Below are positions 53,515 to 62,483 of a stretch of 64,000 nucleotides of DNA, one piece after another; within the stretch, counting starts at the first letter, position 1, and the number at the start of each line of letters is the position of its first letter. The notes below the pieces were generated by a model. It was not told the DNA's origin. It did no database searches and saw only the letters and a program-made list of their open reading frames with translations. This stretch comes from WLMZ01 sp963732585 (GTDB lineage: Bacteria > Actinomycetota > Acidimicrobiia > Acidimicrobiales > Ilumatobacteraceae): contig CAVSZY010000005.1 in the NCBI GenBank assembly GCA_963732585.1, forward strand, positions 514,426 through 578,425, in the 5' to 3' direction. Position numbers and translations under genes: made by a program.

Positions 53515-54004
53515 CAACGGGACATCCTCCCGCACTCCCGTTGCCACCGCCACCGCCACCAGCGGTACAGGTTTGGATCGTCACCGCAACGTTGTACACC
53601 GTCAACGAATCATCACCAGTCGACCCCGAGTACAACGAACCGTGCCGCACAACAACATCGCCATCGGTCACCGACGTCCCCGCCCACCCCGTCAACGTGT
53701 ACGTCTGCACACCAGAATAATTGTCATCCACGGCACCCTGAGCAACCGTGTCCGGAAGATCACCGCTCAACGCCGAAGCAACATCCACGGTGCCAACACG
53801 CACCCCGATCGTTTCCCCGGTCTGATTTTGAGTGGCCCGCGACGGCACAGTTCCCCCCGACTGCGCGTCGTAGGCTTGCACCACCATCGAGGTAACAGTT
53901 CTCGTCGAGCCAGGATCCAACACCGGCAAAGCCGTCGCAGTGAACGACGGATTATTGACGTTGATACCCTGAAACCCCGACCACGTCACCATCTGCGAGC
54001 TACA
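53507..54004 (-). pseudogene. RHS-associated fragment (Gly-rich, beta-rich segment)
   Basis: Minus-strand frame from ~54004 into the IS256 end. It reads TWSGFQGINVNNPSFTATAL, TVASALSGDLPDTV-like and QTYTLTGWAGTSVTDGDVVV segments, then ends in GGGGGGNGSAGGCPVV. It looks like a beta-rich surface module with a Gly linker, perhaps from the N-terminal half of the parental rhs protein. An inverted copy of its first ~150 bases lies at 49451-49600. No start or ribosome site. Confidence 0.5.
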
Positions 54005-54071
54005 CGCCCCCCGCCAGCACCAGACGGATACGACGGTGAACGACGGACGTTCGTTCGTTGGAGGATGTCGT

Positions 54072-54266
54072 TCACTGGTGCTGGGCCTGATCCGATCTCC
54101 CGGTAACCCGCCGATGGGCCATGCGCAGGCCTACCAGCAAGACACCGGCAGCCACCGTTGAAAACAGTGACCATGCAAGTGACATATCCCTAGTCAGCCG
54201 AACGGTGCCCAACACGAGTACCGGCAGCACCAACTTTGGAACCAGGCGCCTTACCATTGGATCCAT
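54072..54266 (-). CDS. Small membrane protein, candidate immunity for RHS tip D
   Basis: 64 residues with two hydrophobic segments (RRLVPKLVLPVLVLGTVRL and WSLFSTVAAGVLLVGLRMA) and a charged C-terminus. Its ATG overlaps the tip D reading frame by 16 bases, so it is translated with it. Not recognisable by family. The position directly after a toxin tip is the reason for the immunity proposal. Confidence 0.5.
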   Translation of the reverse strand: MDPMVRRLVPKLVLPVLVLGTVRLTRDMSLAWSLFSTVAAGVLLVGLRMAHRRVTGRSDQAQHQ

Positions 54267-55657
54267 TTTCCAAATATTAGAGAGCCACCGAGACCCGTTG
54301 CAGCGCCGTTCAAGCAGCCCAATGGCCAGCGCGTAACAAGAACCTCATATACTGTCTTGTCCGCATAGAATGTGCCCGTCAGTGTCGTCAGAAGCTTCCC
54401 ACTTATCGTTCTTGCGCGGCGCTTTCCGATTATATATGAGGATTTGTACTGGGCGAGTTTCACCCCGGTCCACTTGCCAGCAGTTTGACCGACATAAACC
54501 CGCTTTGCGACTCCGGTGACGCAATATCTGCCGTCGAGGTCGAACATGTTGATTGGATCGCCTGGGTAGATGTAGTCGTTGGCGTTGCCGCCCTCGACGG
54601 GATCGACTTCGAGGAAACGACCCAATGTCGGGTTGTAGCCGCGGGCACCCATCTCGATCAACGGTTGCGTGCCAGTTTCGGTTTCTAATGGTCGTTGGTG
54701 TTGACCGACCCACCCGAAATCGAACGCACCAGCGGCGTTGTCGGCCATCACACCGGTGACCACCGTCCCGTACGGGTCGTACACCGCCGTCACACCCTGC
54801 TTGACACCGGCCGCGTTGGTGGTAGCGACGATGTCGCCGTGCACATTCGGATACGACCAGACATCACCACCAGCACGTTTCGTGACCAGCACCCCGCCCG
54901 GTAACGGGACGAACCGTTCCGTGACCACGTTTGATGTTTTCAACGTCACGTCACCAGTATCACCACTGGCCGAGCACGACGTGCGATCCGCCCGCGACAA
55001 CACTGCCGGACGTAAGGCGACGGTGACCTGCACCCCAACACCAGCCACCGCCGCGGTCACCGTGGACACACCAGACCCGCCAACCCCAGCCACGTTGCGG
55101 TCATCCACACCCAGGGTCACGCCACCAGTACCGGTGGAGTTGGCGTCGACACGTTCCACCAGGCCCGATGCCGGTGTAAGTGAGGTTGAGGCTTTCACCC
55201 CGTACACGGCCACAACCTGACGATATGAACCCGCCGTTGTGATCGTCGGCGCAGACTTTACTGTCCCAGACGTACTCGTCGACGCGGTCGCTAACACGTC
55301 GATCGGTGTTGTCGTGTCAACACCGGAATAGGCGCTGATCGACGCTGTCACCTTCTTCGCAACCGACAATGTAAACACAAACGACACCGGCTCAGCGGCG
55401 GTGGCCACCTTTTGGAACACCGCGGCCTGCACCACCGTGCTACTCGACTGAGTTTTCACCAGCGTCCAACCCGCCGACGCTGACACCGTGACACCCGTGC
55501 CACCATCAGCAACAACCGACGCCAACATCACATCACCGGCAACCACCCCAGCCGGCTTGGCCACCATCACCGACGACGGCGATTTCGTCGGTTGACGCTG
55601 CTGCACAAATCCGATCGAACACCTCATTTGGAGCCGCCAACAACGCGGTACGGGCAT
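54251..55657 (-). pseudogene. RHS module, core and tip D (displaced 3' end)
   Basis: The longest uninterrupted module (468 codons). Order: a secreted beta-sandwich module (VMVAKPAGVVAGDVMLASVV; GWTLVKTQSSSTVVQAAVFQ; ISAYSGVDTTTPIDVLATAS) ending in VTVALRPAV; RHS core (GGVLVTKRAGGDVWSYPNVH; GRFLEVDPVEGGNANDYIYP; GDPINMFDLDG). The tip of ~90 residues runs from RYCVTGVAKRVYVGQT to SLIFGKWIQW and is basic with an aromatic end. The first ~20 codons before the module have no ribosome site and no signal peptide, so the module is probably silent unless recombined into a full rhs gene. Confidence 0.78.
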
Positions 55658-55709
55658 CGGAGTCGCAGAACACCTGGACCACTACCAGGGACCCAGCTCA
55701 ACGACGCCG

Positions 55710-55961
55710 TCAGATTTTTCCTGCATCGTTCCGATCGCTCTCAACCACGCTGCTGCTCCTGGAGGTTCGTTTCCGGATAATCCGACGAAGCTCCGGGAAG
55801 TACATCATCAGCGGGAACCCAATCCAGAACAGGACCACACGCGCCGGAGTCACTCCGCGTTCATTGCGAAAATCGAGATAAACGGCGAAAGCGATTCCCG
55901 GTAGAACGATGAACAACGACGCGTACCACCGCTGCCACCATCGATTGCTGTTTCTCTCCAT
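55710..55961 (-). CDS. Small membrane protein, candidate orphan immunity
   Basis: 83 residues from the ATG at 55961: MERNSNRWWQRWYASLFIVL opens a first helix, and PARVVLFWIGFPLMMYFPEL gives a second, with a basic tail (RRIIRKRTSRSSS). It lies between the IS630 copy and module D. Its partner tip was probably the remnant now separated from it by IS630. Confidence 0.45.
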   Translation of the reverse strand: MERNSNRWWQRWYASLFIVLPGIAFAVYLDFRNERGVTPARVVLFWIGFPLMMYFPELRRIIRKRTSRSSSVVESDRNDAGKI

Positions 55962-56080
55962 CACAGCCCGGTCACCATCGGAGTGCCCGATCGATTGCGC
56001 CCTGAGCACAGGAAACCGCAACACCACCGCCGAGTGTCGAGCCATTCGTCACTGACTGCCTCGCTGGTGCAGCCGCGCTC

Positions 56081-57192
56081 AATTAGGGCGCGTGTGGTTA
56101 TGCGGCTTTGAGTGGGTCGGCGGCGTAGGTCCATCTGAAGGGTCGGGCGGTCTGGTCGTAGTCGGCGATGAATTTCATCATCTTGGTGATCAGGTCGTCT
56201 TGGGAGGGGAAGTTGCCGTTGCTGATCACTTTGCGTTGCAGGATCGAAAAGAATAACTCGACTTGATTGACCCAGGAGGCGTGCTTGGGTGTGAAGTGAA
56301 CCTCCCACCGTGGGTGGGCAGCGAACCAGGCTGCGGTTTGTTTCGAGGTGTGCGATGACCCGTTGTCGAGGATCACGTGGATTGCCAAGCCAGGCTCGAT
56401 GGTGGCTTCGATCGTGTCCAGGAAGGCGCAGAAGTTGTCTGAGTCGTTTCGTGGGATCGTGTCGGCAAGCACTTGACCGGTGCCGACATCGAGAGCAGCG
56501 ACAAGCTTGGCGATGCCGTGACGCACGTATTCGAACTCGCGGCGACGTGGCCGACCCGGGCGGGCTGGTTGGTCTTTGACGATGCGTTCTTTGGCTTGGA
56601 TCCCGGTTTTCTCGTCGACTGACAACACAATCGCCTGGTCAGGTGGGTTGAGGTAGAGGCCGCAGACATCACGGACACGTGTCCAGAACTCGGGGTCGTC
56701 GCGCCGGTTCAGCCAGCCACGGACTTTGCGCAGGTCGATGTCCATCGCGGCGAGGATCTTGCCGAGTTGTGATCGCGACACGATGATGTCGTGGGTGTCG
56801 GCGAGAATGTCGACGAGTTCATCCAAGGTCCACATCGCCACCGGGTCGTCGGCAGACTTTTCGGCGGTCGCTGCGGCTGCCATTGCCAGGCGTTCGTCAT
56901 GGCCAAGACGTCGTGGTCGACCGGTGTGTTTGCGTTCGCCGAGCCCTTTGAGTCTTTCGGCGAGGAACCGCTGCCGCCAGTTCGCGACGTGAGATTCGTG
57001 CATCCCGATCGTTAAGGAGATCTGGCGTGATGCCATCTTGTCGGCGGCGAACAAGATCACCTGTGCTCGTCGCACGTCTCGTTGCGGTGTTGTTGGCGAC
57101 GCCACGCGACGCTCCAGTTCGCTACGTTCCTCGATGGTCAACACGATCGGCTCAGCAATCCACATCCCCTAATAGTAACACGCGCTCTAATT
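56081..57192 (-). mobile_element. IS630-family insertion sequence
   Basis: About 1.11 kb. Ends AATTAGGGCGCGTGTGGTTA at 56081 and, inverted, AATTAGAGCGCGTGTTACTA at 57192; 17 of 21 positions match. One transposase fills it. It sits right at the end of an rhs tip remnant. Confidence 0.75.
56098..57165 (-). CDS. IS630-family transposase
   Basis: 355 residues, intact. N-terminal helix-turn-helix (ASRQISLTIGMHESHVANWR) and second winged helix (MWTLDELVDILADTHDIIVS). DDE triad: VLSVDEKTGIQAKERIVK (Asp), HVILDNGSSHTSKQTAAW (Asp), ASWVNQVELFFSILQRKV (Glu). Intact frame suggests a recent or active element. Confidence 0.9.
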   Translation of the reverse strand: MWIAEPIVLTIEERSELERRVASPTTPQRDVRRAQVILFAADKMASRQISLTIGMHESHVANWRQRFLAERLKGLGERKHTGRPRRLGHDERLAMAAAATAEKSADDPVAMWTLDELVDILADTHDIIVSRSQLGKILAAMDIDLRKVRGWLNRRDDPEFWTRVRDVCGLYLNPPDQAIVLSVDEKTGIQAKERIVKDQPARPGRPRRREFEYVRHGIAKLVAALDVGTGQVLADTIPRNDSDNFCAFLDTIEATIEPGLAIHVILDNGSSHTSKQTAAWFAAHPRWEVHFTPKHASWVNQVELFFSILQRKVISNGNFPSQDDLITKMMKFIADYDQTARPFRWTYAADPLKAA

Positions 57193-57518
57193 CAGAGATA
57201 GTGCACTAGCCACGCAGCCCAGGTCTTATATGTAAGTCCGCCGTGCGCGACGCCCATGAACACCCGTGCCCCGGGGGAGAGCCCGGCTCGGCACGCCGAC
57301 GACGCCGTCACCGAACCCGAGGTAGCGCTGCTGCTGGCCCGATGCGCGATCGTCGCGATCACCGTCGATTGACGTTGCACAACCCGGTCCAACACATCAC
57401 GGGTATACACCACCGACGTCCTTGGATTCACCCACGTCGGCGCATACGTGGCCATATGACGATCCGCCGCGTCATACACAAGTTCCTGACCAGCAATCGA
57501 CGTCGTATTACCGTACAT
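57193..57518 (-). pseudogene. YD-repeat remnant fused to an RHS tip end
   Basis: Starts with YD-repeat sequence (YGNTTSIAGQELVYDAADRH, MATYAPTWVNPRTSVVYTRD, LDRVVQRQSTVIATI). It then jumps to a short tip-like end, SACRAGLSPGARVFMGVAHG to AAWLVHYL, which resembles the end of tip A (SACRTGLTP). The stop codon lies at the IS630 border. An internal deletion joined the middle of an rhs gene to a tip. Confidence 0.55.
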
Positions 57519-57567
57519 GTGATAGACAATATTCCCCGCACCCGCATAGACGCTATGCGGCGCTCAA

Positions 57568-57792
57568 CTACGGTCCGTCGGTTTCGCCCGACTCTCGACT
57601 TCTGAATCCGTCGATGAACGGGTGGTCCGTTCGCTTCCAGGCCTGGATGTTCAGATAGACAATGCCAACAATCGACGAGACTACGTATCCGAGGAATGAA
57701 CCGGAAACTGTCAACACGACGAAGCCGATCAAGATTCCAACGGCTGCCTCGATCTTCGTCCTTCGGGCGTCGGCCATGGTCATGCCCGACAA
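57568..57792 (-). CDS. Small membrane protein, candidate orphan immunity
   Basis: Up to 74 residues (ATGs at 57792, 57783 and 57777). One long hydrophobic region, EAAVGILIGFVVLTVSGSFL then GYVVSSIVGIVYL, likely two helices, and a charged tail. Same strand and size class as the other small genes of the array. The gap 57793-58013 up to the IS1182 transposase shows no gene. Confidence 0.45.
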   Translation of the reverse strand: MSGMTMADARRTKIEAAVGILIGFVVLTVSGSFLGYVVSSIVGIVYLNIQAWKRTDHPFIDGFRSRESGETDGP

Positions 57793-58013
57793 TGGGCGGG
57801 TTCCAAGGTCCGGGCGCGATCAGGACCCTGCTGATCAAAGCGGTATTTTGCGGCGGCTGGTCGGCGGGGTGGCCGGTAAGGGTTCTCGTGGGCGGTGTGA
57901 AGGGCCGGGTCGATCGTTCGGATTTCGGGCTGGGCGAGTCGATGAGTGCGGCTGTGCCCGTCTCCTGCTTTGAGGTCGTTGTGGGTGGCGTCAGAACCGT
58001 TCCGGCTCACCGT

Positions 58014-59552
58014 TCAGGCTGCTGTTGCGATGGTCCAACCGTTGTCGTTGACGAGCCCGAGTTTGAGGAGTCGTTTCAGGTTCACGGCTGCGCATCGCAG
58101 TGACCAGGCGATCTGGTTCTTCTCGATCCCCCGGTATCTGAGTCGGCGATGATTGTCCTTGACGAGCCAGGCGATGGTCCGTTCGATCATTGGTCGGTGC
58201 TGGCGATACACCTCGTCGAACTCGACAGTGGCTGCTTGGGCTCGGGCGGCAGCGAGGTGCTGGTGATGTTCGTGGAGCACGATCGTGCGCCCGGCTTTCG
58301 CTTTCGTGCATTTCGACCGGACCGGGCACGTGTCGCAATGCTTCTTGAACCGGGCCGTGCGCGAGTTCTTGATCGTCACGGTGACACCTTCAGGACAGGT
58401 GACCGTCCCGGCTTCGAGGTTGATCGTGAAATCATCGAGCGTGTACCCGCCCGGCACTGCTGGTTGTAATGGCTGAGGCTTGATGACCGGGAGCATGCCA
58501 CGCTCGTCAAGATGGTCGCGGAACTCGCCCGCGGAATATGCGCTATCACCGAGCACCTCGGTGCCGGCTGGCTCCTCAGCGATCAGCCCGGGTGCGGCTT
58601 GGCTGTCACCGACGTTCCCCGCACCAAGATCACACGCCGTCACCAACCCGGTTTCGGGTTCGGCCGCGACATGAGCCTTGTAACCGTCACGATAGGACCG
58701 ACGGGTTTTGTGAGCGTGACGTGACTCGGGATCGACGGTCGAGATCACCCGATCCTCAGCAGTGCGCCGAGCGATCCGCCACTGGCCGGGCCGGTCACCG
58801 GGTTCGACGTCTTGACCAGCGACCAACGCCAACAAAGCAACCGCGTCGGTCTGAGTATCGGTGAGCACAAACCCGTCATCGACCAGGTCCTCGATCGACC
58901 ACACGAGAGTGTTCGCGTCCTCAACGAGTTCGGACACCAACCGGTCCCGGTCGGCGGGGTCGTCCCAATCGCACGGCGGGCGGCCACCAGCAAGATTGTG
59001 CTGACGCACGTACACACCAGCGATCTCGGGGATCAGTTTGCGGACCCGACCGATCTGGGCGACCAGCATCGTGATCGTGTCTTGGCGGGCGACCGCATCA
59101 TCGAGCACCGTCGAGTCCAACACTCGACGCTTCTTCCCGACGATGACACCGCACTCATCGATCACTTGGCGAACGATGTCGAAGATCCGTTTCGGACGGT
59201 CGGAGTTCTCGATCTTGCGGCGCCACAACACCAGCACCGTTGAATGGAACGCCTCATCAGTCAACGCCAACCCGCACGCCGCTTTCCAAGCGATGTTCGT
59301 CGAGAGTCGTTCCATCGCTTCGCGATCCGACACGCCCTCCAACGCCTGCAACACCATTACTGTCGCCACAACGTCAGCCGGCACCGACGGACGGCCACGC
59401 CCAGACCTGAACAGATCGGCGAACATCTCATCCGGAAACAAGCGCTGACGATGCTCAGCCAAAAACGCGTGGACCGAACCCGGCCGCACGAGATGGCCAC
59501 ACAACGCTGCGGCATCCAAAAACTCACGATCAGCGACAGACGAACCTTGCAC
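58014..59552 (-). CDS. IS1182-family transposase
   Basis: 512 residues, intact. N-terminal DUF772-type region (LFPDEMFADLFRSGRGRPSV; VLQALEGVSDREAMERLSTN). DDE core: KRRVLDSTVLDDAVARQDTI (Asp), TGLVTACDLGAGNVGDSQAA, VLGDSAYSAGEFRDHLDERG (Asp), and the late CPVRSKC zinc-like knuckle followed by RPMIERTIAWLVKDNHRRLR (Glu). I could not fix the terminal repeats; a short TTGTGGG match at about 57976 and 59560 (inverted) is only a hint. Confidence 0.85.
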   Translation of the reverse strand: MQGSSVADREFLDAAALCGHLVRPGSVHAFLAEHRQRLFPDEMFADLFRSGRGRPSVPADVVATVMVLQALEGVSDREAMERLSTNIAWKAACGLALTDEAFHSTVLVLWRRKIENSDRPKRIFDIVRQVIDECGVIVGKKRRVLDSTVLDDAVARQDTITMLVAQIGRVRKLIPEIAGVYVRQHNLAGGRPPCDWDDPADRDRLVSELVEDANTLVWSIEDLVDDGFVLTDTQTDAVALLALVAGQDVEPGDRPGQWRIARRTAEDRVISTVDPESRHAHKTRRSYRDGYKAHVAAEPETGLVTACDLGAGNVGDSQAAPGLIAEEPAGTEVLGDSAYSAGEFRDHLDERGMLPVIKPQPLQPAVPGGYTLDDFTINLEAGTVTCPEGVTVTIKNSRTARFKKHCDTCPVRSKCTKAKAGRTIVLHEHHQHLAAARAQAATVEFDEVYRQHRPMIERTIAWLVKDNHRRLRYRGIEKNQIAWSLRCAAVNLKRLLKLGLVNDNGWTIATAA

Positions 59553-59679
59553 CCCACAATTTTTTCACGCGCCAACCCCAAACGCGAGCACCCCGACCAG
59601 ATTCCTCGGATTACTCAGCACGCTCCTAGCGTAGTCAGCGGCCCGCTGGTGACCAGCATGAATACGACGCGTCAGCCCC

Positions 59680-59870
59680 TTAGCCACCGCACGCCTTTCC
59701 GGCGGCGGTACCTGCGACCTGCCTGGCCACGTACCGCACGATTGGTCCAAGCGTTGTCGCTATCCCAAGAGCTGCGCCGATACCGCCCGTTACTGAGCCG
59801 ACGACAGTCGCACATTTGTAATTCTGTTTCGACCGGATGTTGCCTCCCAAACCGACGCATTGAAGGCACC
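59680..59870 (-). pseudogene. RHS tip remnant (Gly-rich hydrophobic end)
   Basis: On the minus strand, after an in-frame TAG near 59870, the frame reads CGCLQCVGLGGNIRSKQNYK, then CATVVGSVTGGIGAALGIAT, TLGPIVRYVARQVAGTAAGK and CGG-stop at 59680. The Gly/Ala/Val-rich end resembles a membrane-active peptide. Only the last ~60 residues are left; the upstream part is occupied by the next small gene. Bases 59553-59679 and 59871-59933 show nothing else definite. Confidence 0.4.
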
Positions 59871-59933
59871 CGCACTACGCCGCGATGGCCGAGCTGCTTG
59901 ACCACCTGCCTCACGACCTTGTCACCGCGGAGT

Positions 59934-60149
59934 TCAATCATCTCGACGCCATACCCAAGTTCGGTATCCCAATAGAGCACCGGCTGTGCCGAAGAGCAGA
60001 CCGATACCCAGCCGATACATAACTGAGGGAGAGTTCCAACCCCCGTCGGGTCCATAGATAACGCCAAACGCAGCACACGGAATGGCATGGGCAACCAACC
60101 AGACGACAAGTCGGCGCTTCGAATTGTTGTCGGGTTCCGGCTTCAGCAT
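59934..60149 (-). CDS. Small membrane protein, candidate immunity for RHS tip E
   Basis: 71 residues starting 9 bases after the tip E stop. Two hydrophobic segments (RLVVWLVAHAIPCAAFGVIY and YRLGIGLLFGTAGALLGYRT) with a basic C-terminus (WVWRRDD). No recognised family. Placement behind the tip matches the pattern at tips B and D. Confidence 0.5.
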   Translation of the reverse strand: MLKPEPDNNSKRRLVVWLVAHAIPCAAFGVIYGPDGGWNSPSVMYRLGIGLLFGTAGALLGYRTWVWRRDD

Positions 60150-60158
60150 AGCGATCGC

Positions 60159-60948
60159 CTAGCGCCCACTCTGGAGGCAAGCCACGTGGACAACCGTAGC
60201 CACGTAACCCAGCGTACTTAGGCGCCTAACCCAGGTGCCGACGGCCGTGAGGCCGCCCTGCGCAGCGTGTTGAGCGACGACATTCACGTACCAGTTTTGG
60301 ACCAAGCCTGCACCGAGCTGCCGAGGTGACCCGGCGACTAAGCTTCCAACGAACGGAGTTCGGGACGCTTTGCAGGTCTTGTTGATCGAGTTATCGGTAA
60401 CTGTGACGGCGGCGGCTGCAACAGTGGACGTCGTTCGGTTGCAGTTCTTCGGTCCGGCGGAGGGTAAGTACGGGCAGGCCACGGCCTTTATTGAACGGTG
60501 CACCCATCGGAACGGGTTCCACGATCCGCCGGAGCCGGTCCACGGGCAGCTGAACGTGTTGGCGTTCTTTTTGCATTCTTGAGCCTGGCGCTGCGAAGCG
60601 CCAGCGTTACCACCGCCACCACCCGACAGCCCGTCGAGGTCGAACATGTTGATTGGATCGCCTGGGTAGATGTAGTCGTTGGCGTTGCCGCCCTCGATGG
60701 GATCGGTTTCGAGGAATCTGCCCAATGTCGGGTTGTAGCCGCGTGCTCCCATTTCGATCAACGGTTGCGTCCCGGTTTCGGTTTCCACCGGGCGTTGGTG
60801 TTGACCGACCCACCCGAAATCGAACGCACCAGCGGCGTTGTCGGCCATCACACCGGTGACCACCGTCCCGTACGGGTCGTACACCGCCGTCACACCCTGC
60901 TTGACACCGGCCGCGTTGGTGGTAGCGACGATGTCGCCGTGCACATTC
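60159..60948 (-). pseudogene. RHS core (3' part) plus tip E, split by IS3
   Basis: 3' part of module E from the IS3 border at 60948. RHS core nearly identical to B and D (GVTAVYDPYGTVVTGVMADN; GARGYNPTLGRFLETDPIEG; GDPINMFDLDG near 60640). The tip of ~155 residues runs from LSGGGGGNAGASQRQAQECK through SCPWTGSGGSWNPFRWVHRS to TLGYVATVVHVACLQSGR, with six Cys. The 5' part of the same module continues at 62484-62994. Confidence 0.75.
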
Positions 60949-60985
60949 CGGTAATTGTCAAGGGATTTGGGACCAGTGGGATCTT

Positions 60986-61987
60986 TTAGCTGGTTTTGAT
61001 TTTGGCTTCCCGGGAGGGGTCGTTGATCCATGCCCGGGTGGGCAGTCGTAGGGGTCGGGGTCGGCGTGAGAATCGTTCGGGATGCGTCGTGTAGGCGTTG
61101 TTGAGGACGCGGGCTCGGGCGGCTTGAACGTTGCGGACACGGCCGTGGTGAACGGTTGCTGGAGTGAGCAAGGCGATGCCGGAATGGTAGTGCTGATGGT
61201 TGTAGTACTCGAAGAACTTGGTGCAGAACCGGCGGGCGTGATGGATGCTGTCGAAACGGTCGGGGAACGCCGGGCAGTACTTCAACGTTTTGAACGCGGC
61301 TTCGGAGTACGGATTGTCATTCGAGGTGTGAGGCCGGTTGAGTGACCGGTCCACACCGAGGTCCACGAGGAGCTGCGCGACGGTTTTGGATGTCATCGAC
61401 GCGCCACGATCGGAATGCAATGTCAACTCGCCCGGCTTGACGCCATGGGTGCGGTAGGTGCGAGCGATGAAGTTCTTCGCGTGTCGGCCGGACTCGTGTT
61501 CGGCCACGGTCCAGCCGACCACGAACCTGGAGTAGATATCGATGATCACATACAACTCGAAATATTTCCCGCGGGTGTTCGTACGGAGTTTGGTGATGTC
61601 CCACGACCACACCTCGAGCGGTCGTCGGGCGCACAACTCAGGTTTCTTGGCTGCCGGATGGGTGCGCTGGCGACGCCGGTCGCCAACCTCGCCAACGACC
61701 CTCAGAATGCGGTACATCGTGGCGATCGAGCACAGATACACGCCCCGATCCAATAGTCGTGCCCATACCTGAGCCGGGGCCGATTCGCAAAACTCTGTTG
61801 ACCGCAACACCGCCAACACCTCGGCCGTCTGTTCCGACGACAAGGCGTTGACCGGGCTCGAGCGTGGACGCCGCGGCCCGAACTGCTGTGGGCGCAGCTT
61901 GCGGTAATGCGCGGAGCGGGACACACCAGAAATGGTTGAGGCGCGACGCACACCGACCACAACAGCAAGCTCTGTGAACAGGGCCAT
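60986..61987 (-). CDS. IS3-family transposase OrfB (integrase core)
   Basis: 333 residues. N-terminal HTH_21-like part (STISGVSRSAHYRKLRPQQF), then rve core: EVWSWDITKLRTNTRGKYFE (Asp), LTLHSDRGASMTSKTVAQLL (Asp), TSNDNPYSEAAFKTLKY (Glu). The ATG shares a base with the OrfA stop (TGATG at 61985-61989), so it is made by coupling, not by the usual -1 fusion. Intact. Confidence 0.9.
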   Translation of the reverse strand: MALFTELAVVVGVRRASTISGVSRSAHYRKLRPQQFGPRRPRSSPVNALSSEQTAEVLAVLRSTEFCESAPAQVWARLLDRGVYLCSIATMYRILRVVGEVGDRRRQRTHPAAKKPELCARRPLEVWSWDITKLRTNTRGKYFELYVIIDIYSRFVVGWTVAEHESGRHAKNFIARTYRTHGVKPGELTLHSDRGASMTSKTVAQLLVDLGVDRSLNRPHTSNDNPYSEAAFKTLKYCPAFPDRFDSIHHARRFCTKFFEYYNHQHYHSGIALLTPATVHHGRVRNVQAARARVLNNAYTTHPERFSRRPRPLRLPTRAWINDPSREAKIKTS

Positions 61988-62418
61988 CAGGATCGCTTGT
62001 GCTCTGACTCGCCCGCCGCGCTCTCCGAGAACATCTCCAAGAGCGCGTGTGCTTTTCCCGTGATCTCCAACGTCAACCTCGTACGCGCCAGCTCGGCTTG
62101 CAGCCTGGCGTTCTGCTTCACCAGCCGTTCAATCTCGATCTGGTCCGCTGTTCGTTTCGGACGGCGAGAAGCACTCACCCGACCAGTCTTACCCGCCGCC
62201 CGATCAGCCATCTGGCCGGCCTGCTGCGAACGCCACACCGAGATCTGATGCCGACCCAAGCTGTGGGCACGCAAGAACGAACCACGCTCACCGTTCTGCT
62301 TCGGCAACAGGTCATACTCGGCCACGACCCGTTCCTTGAACTCCTTGCTATGACGCCGGATACCCGGCCTCAACATAACTTGCTCACCATCATCTGAAGG
62401 CAACGTCATCACAACCAA
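61987..62418 (-). CDS. IS3-family transposase OrfA (helix-turn-helix)
   Basis: Up to 143 residues; an ATG at 62376 is an alternative start. HTH part RRHSKEFKERVVAEYDLLPK and GSFLRAHSLGRHQISVWRSQ, then a leucine-zipper-like coiled coil (IEIERLVKQNARLQAELART). Binds the IS ends and OrfB. Confidence 0.85.
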   Translation of the reverse strand: MVVMTLPSDDGEQVMLRPGIRRHSKEFKERVVAEYDLLPKQNGERGSFLRAHSLGRHQISVWRSQQAGQMADRAAGKTGRVSASRRPKRTADQIEIERLVKQNARLQAELARTRLTLEITGKAHALLEMFSESAAGESEHKRS

Positions 62419-62483
62419 TCCTGTTCTGCCCCCCGGTCCTTATAACAACACCAGTGGTCTCACATCACCCTGACACGGGGGGT

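Larger units (their letters stand above)
60949..62483 (-). mobile_element. IS3-family insertion sequence (copy 1), with 3-bp target duplication
   Basis: 1,535 bp with imperfect terminal repeats (CGGTAATTGTCAAGGGATTT left; CCCCCCGTGTCAGGGTGATG right, inverted). It is flanked by TTC at 60946-60948 and TTC at 62484-62486. Removing it and one TTC restores the sequence found uninterrupted in module D (GTGCACATTCGGATACGACC). Confidence 0.88.

Noticed and set aside
59672..60109. Minus-strand 145-residue ORF overlapping the small membrane gene
   Set aside because: It is very Arg/Gly-rich at its end and overlaps the better-supported 71-residue membrane gene; the tip-like sequence in this place reads in another frame.
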